NCBI GenBank assembly: GCA_947034895.1
Contig: OX344765.1
Coordinates: 22,821,001-22,885,000, forward strand
Source: Rhytidiadelphus loreus
Taxonomy: Eukaryota > Streptophyta > Bryopsida > Hypnales > Hylocomiaceae
Reading direction: 5' to 3'
DNA length: 64,000 nt
Part shown: in pieces, positions 60,582-64,000 of the stretch
How the letters are laid out: each line of letters begins with the position of its first letter
Numbering within the stretch: the stretch's first letter is position 1
The notes under the pieces: model-generated
What the model saw: only the letters and a program-made list of their open reading frames with translations
Databases searched by the model: none
Told to the model about the DNA's origin: nothing
Position numbers and translations under genes: made by a program

Positions 60582-61364
60582 TTCATCGACCCGTTCACAC
60601 TTGCCATGTCATGGCTTTACTTTGTCCACGTCCGTGCCAACTCAGCGTCTTCTTTGGACATTGCCCATTATTAACGTTTGAACTAAACATAAGTCTTTCA
60701 ACTAAAAATAGTAAGATTGCTTTTGAAATGTATAATAAATATTAAAATTCCTTCAACATTATATCACTAATTCATGATAAGTATTCTTTCTTCTTTCCAT
60801 TGATGCATTACATGATTGTTTTTTAAGCTCCCTCAATGAATACTAATTGGATGAAGTGCATTTTTCATAACATTTATCATCCACGCAATGAATGTTTGAG
60901 CACTTAGGGTTTAAGGCCTTAATGTTTAAATGCCCAAATTCTTTAATTTATTTTTTGCATAATTTGGCTTATATATTTGCACAAGTATAATATTTACCTC
61001 AATTTCATCAAATCAATCATAGAGAATTTTTTGAAGAATCAAACATTGTTTGGGATGAATGAGAAGTCATTTGCACAAAATTGAAGTACTCAACCATGGT
61101 CATATGAACATTGGAATGTTTAGGGGTTAATGGTCCTTTGGAGACTATATAGTATAATAGGTGCATATTTATTCCATATGAAATCTGATTTTAGCCTTAG
61201 GATAGCTTAAGTGGCCATGTATTGACTATTGGAAGGAAGTTGGACTAGTATATTGAATGGTTGTCATTTATGCCCTACTATTGTGTTGATTTGCCTTTAG
61301 GCATTTGTGTGCATTTGCACATCTAATTTATAACACCTTTTATTAGCAATATAAAGTGATATGA
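60582..61364. other. RPS3A upstream and AT-rich spacer
   Basis: The first 100 bases are probably promoter. Beyond 60670 it is AT-rich, ending near 61126 in TTTAGGGGTTAA, the right-end motif of the TTAA-flanked families. Another element of that kind may therefore lie at about 60670-61129, but its left end is not convincing. Confidence 0.4.
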
Positions 61365-62224
61365 CCCCCACGAGTTCCTTTGGGCACATTTGTGTGATCT
61401 CAATTTCTAGCATGATGTTTTGAATGTTTTTTTCAAGATAGGAAATCAGTTAGTTTTTTGTGAATATAATATTCATTTCAATCATTGTTTGGGAGCAAAA
61501 GTTATGTCATCCAAACATATGAAGGTGAAAAACAAAAAATAAATAATTAAAATTGAATTGTAAAAAAACATTTAGATTATATTTTTGTCTATGTGGAAAG
61601 ATTTAATTCACTCTATTTGAATAAGTGATGTGAATGTTATGGAGCATCCTATTTTGTAGGTAACCTTAGTAATTTTTTGAGAAAATAATGTATTAGATCC
61701 ATTTTTTTAAATCAATTTTCATAGTTAAAAAAAAAAATACCATGTGGTTTAGTTTGCATTCTAAAACAATCTCTCCATTGAGATTATTGTGTTTCAATTC
61801 CATCTTAGAGCTATTCACAATTTATTTTTCCTTTTATGTTGTTTCTACTTCAACATAACATTTTTCTTAAGGAATGAAAATCAAGAGAATTTTTTCAATT
61901 TTTTTCCTAAACTCTCAATTTAATTCTTCAACATAAAAAAATTGAAATCAAAATCTATAGTATAAATTTTTTGAAGTAAGATTCAAAGCCTCATAATCTA
62001 AGTAGTAAAAACTTATTGTCTTCACTTTAAATGCTTATATCATGTAATTTATATAGTCAAAGTTTTTGAAATTTCTTCCAAACATTCTCATACTAGTTTT
62101 ATTGCAAGATCCTATGGTATATATGCTAAAGAAACAAATGTTTGAAAAAAATTCTCTTTGGGTTGAAAACAACAGTTTTGAATTGTTATTGACGAAAAAA
62201 TGGCCTTGGACTTTAGAGGTTATA
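61365..62224 (+). mobile_element. TTAA-type element (family P1), degenerate ends
   Basis: Interior parallels 43352-44276: 'gggagcaaaagttatgtcat', 'ttgtctatgtggaaag', 'cctatggtatatatgc', 'aatggccttggactttagag'. The terminal TTAA copies are eroded (TGAC… at the left, TTAT at the right), so this looks like an older insertion. Non-coding. Confidence 0.65.
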
Positions 62225-62916
62225 CAAAAGCAAATAAACTAGAAAGGGAATTTATTCATCATTGACACTCATGTCAATAATTTACCATGGTTTGATCTAA
62301 GTACATCAAACAAGAAGCTTCAAGACAAATTGTTTAAAAAAATTAAAACTTCAAATTGTTTATTAATTTATATGTAGTTTTTTTTTGAAATTTTGTAATA
62401 GTTTCATTCTAGATTTTTTTTAATGGCTTAGAAATCAAATTTCTTGTCAAAAATACACAATAATACTATATTAGGGACCAAAGTGCTATGGCCTACAAAT
62501 GCCTTAGGAAAGTAATTCTAACTTTAGAATAATATTTGAAAGGAAGTGAATATTAACATTAAACTATTCAAGTTACATTGGGAATATTGCAAGAAATTAG
62601 TCATGTTCACGTTAACTATATATGAAATGTAATTTATGAATAATTATCTTAATAATATTGCTTTTTGAAGATTATAATTACTTGTAGAACAACTTCAATC
62701 TTATACTAAAGATTAGGAGTGTAAATTGAAAACGTCATTCCACTTGTATGGAACCTTATTTCTACAAATCACAACCAAATATTAAAAATAATTTATGCAT
62801 TGAAAATAGAAGATAATTTTAGGGTGCTTGGCTAGTTTGTAAGCATTTTGTTGCCCTATTTTAAGACAAAAAATATATTAACTCTAAAAAAGAAGAATCC
62901 ATGACACTAATTTCAA
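62225..62916. other. AT-rich stretch, nothing recognised
   Basis: Low-complexity AT-rich sequence without coding-like frames or visible inverted ends. Confidence 0.4.
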
Positions 62917-63201
62917 GCATTAGAGGAGTTTTCGGGGTCGGGGAGGGCTGTGTGTTCCCCTGGCTGCCAGCAGCGGGGGAACAGCAGCGGCAGCCGTTCC
63001 CTGGCCTGGGTGACGTGGATTGGAGACTGCCACGTCACCCACCAAAAAAAAAAAAAAAAAATCTGTTTTTTTTTGCATTTCAAACGTAAAATTTTAAAAA
63101 AAAAAATTTGACAGCGCTTGTTCCCGCGATCTGCCAGCGAGACAGGGTCGGGGGAACAGGCCTGAAACGGCCCTCCCGAACCCCAAAACTCCTCTAATGC
63201 C
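62917..63201. mobile_element. GC-rich MITE with about 30-bp inverted repeats, 285 bp
   Basis: Left end GCATTAGAGGAGTTTTCGGG; the right end is its reverse complement with a few mismatches, ending CTCCTCTAATGC. Inner parts also pair loosely ('gttcccctggctg' against 'gggggaacag'). A central A/T-run spacer separates a perfect 'gtgacgtgg…ccacgtcac' pair. GC content of the ends contrasts strongly with the surroundings. I could not find a convincing target duplication, so the superfamily is open. Confidence 0.75.
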
Positions 63202-63204
63202 TCA

Positions 63205-63901
63205 TTACCCATCTCTTTGTTTGCTACTATTTTGCAACTACATATGAATGAAATTTTTTGCTACTTAATTTTCAAAGATGAAGTATTGAAGTCATATGTC
63301 TATTTCAAGTAAAATAATTTTTGGAAAAAATTTGAATTTCATATGAAAAAAATGAAAAATATTAAAATCAAATATAAAATACATTCAAAATATATGAAAA
63401 TTTCACCATAGATGTATATTATGGTGTATAGCATCATTGTATAAACAAAAGTTACTGTGTCATTCAAAAATTAGACAATCAACAAAACCATTGTTATAGG
63501 TCCAAAGATCATATTGCAATAAAATATTGAAATTTATAAATTCTTGAAAATTCTCAAGATGGAATAGGAACTAATAAAACTTTATAATCTTCATTTCATT
63601 TTTTGAATTCAAATTCTTAAAAACTCATTTGTATGACTAAAATTCACATCAAAAGTAAATAACAAGAAATGGACAAAATACACTACCGGTACTAACAAGA
63701 GTGATCTATGGCTAAAGAATCTTCTTCTTTAGAAAAGTCAATAATATTCTAATGAGGGAATTTGCAAATAATATTCACTAAAATATGCTCAAGAAATCTC
63801 AAAAAAATTAGATGAGAAAATAAAACATTTTTTTCATCTTCCAATCTTAGGTGATGTCATCCAAAGGACAAAAAATGTCTGCAGCATCTTTTAGGGATTA
63901 A
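63205..63901. repeat. Interspersed repeat (family G), copy 2
   Basis: Same order of landmarks as 42492-43150, including 'ttgaagtcatatgtct', 'ccattgttataggtcc' and 'gggaatttgcaaataa'. It ends at CTTTTAGGGATTAA (63901), a right-end motif of the TTAA-flanked type, so family G may itself be a TTAA element. Non-coding. The last 99 bases of the window hold nothing recognisable. Confidence 0.6.
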
Positions 63902-64000
63902 TTCTTGAATGTTGAACCATTTAGTGAATGGATGATGAATGTTTGTGATAAATATACTTCATCCAATTAATATTCATTGAGGAAGATTAAAAAATATTCA

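Noticed and set aside
60670..61129. Another TTAA-flanked element
   Set aside because: The right end motif is good, but the left end lacks the CCCCTAAAGG sequence and no matching interior was found.

Overview
This is 64 kb of nuclear DNA from a land plant. Four plant genes are intact and spliced or uninterrupted: a GT14 (Core-2/I-branching-like, DUF266) glycosyltransferase, a PAT10-like protein S-acyltransferase, a five-pass membrane protein of a plant-wide uncharacterised family, and the ribosomal protein gene RPS3A. Coding sequence is GC-rich and introns are short (about 80-660 bp, GT-AG). The rest is very AT-rich and largely relic transposable elements. Gene density and repeat content would fit a seed-free plant such as a bryophyte or lycophyte, but nothing here fixes the lineage and I rate that as a guess.

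Layout. 1-7000: a decayed unknown gene, then patches of interspersed repeats. 7000-11200: the GT14 gene (8055-9643, two exons) with a GC-rich 5' flank and an unassigned 3' flank. 11200-25650: no intact gene. This part holds more repeat copies, a decayed tandem satellite of about 165 bp, a 5.95-kb CACTA-type element containing a DUF4216 gene relic, and a small palindromic MITE, both inserted into the satellite. 25650-31000: a dead hAT transposase gene split by a 964-bp CACTA-type element. 31864-32973: the PAT10-like gene. 35000-50000: repeats only, including a bracketed minisatellite, a long AT microsatellite, and a chain of TTAA-flanked elements at 41.6-45.8 kb. 51542-56966: the 11-exon membrane protein gene. 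58815-60467: RPS3A on the minus strand, convergent with it. 60600-64000: repeats and one GC-rich MITE.

The intact genes look like independent housekeeping or membrane-system genes and not a pathway cluster. The most informative content is the transposon archaeology. One element family is flanked by TTAA, and a second copy of its host repeat in this window is an empty site showing a single TTAA. A CACTA-type insertion in the hAT gene has a TTT target duplication, and removing it restores the reading frame. A 331-bp palindrome starts CACTA and has a GTG target duplication. Many stop codons in the dead genes look like C-to-T or G-to-A changes. I see no new defence or metabolic system. The TTAA-specific family is the best candidate for something poorly described in land plants.
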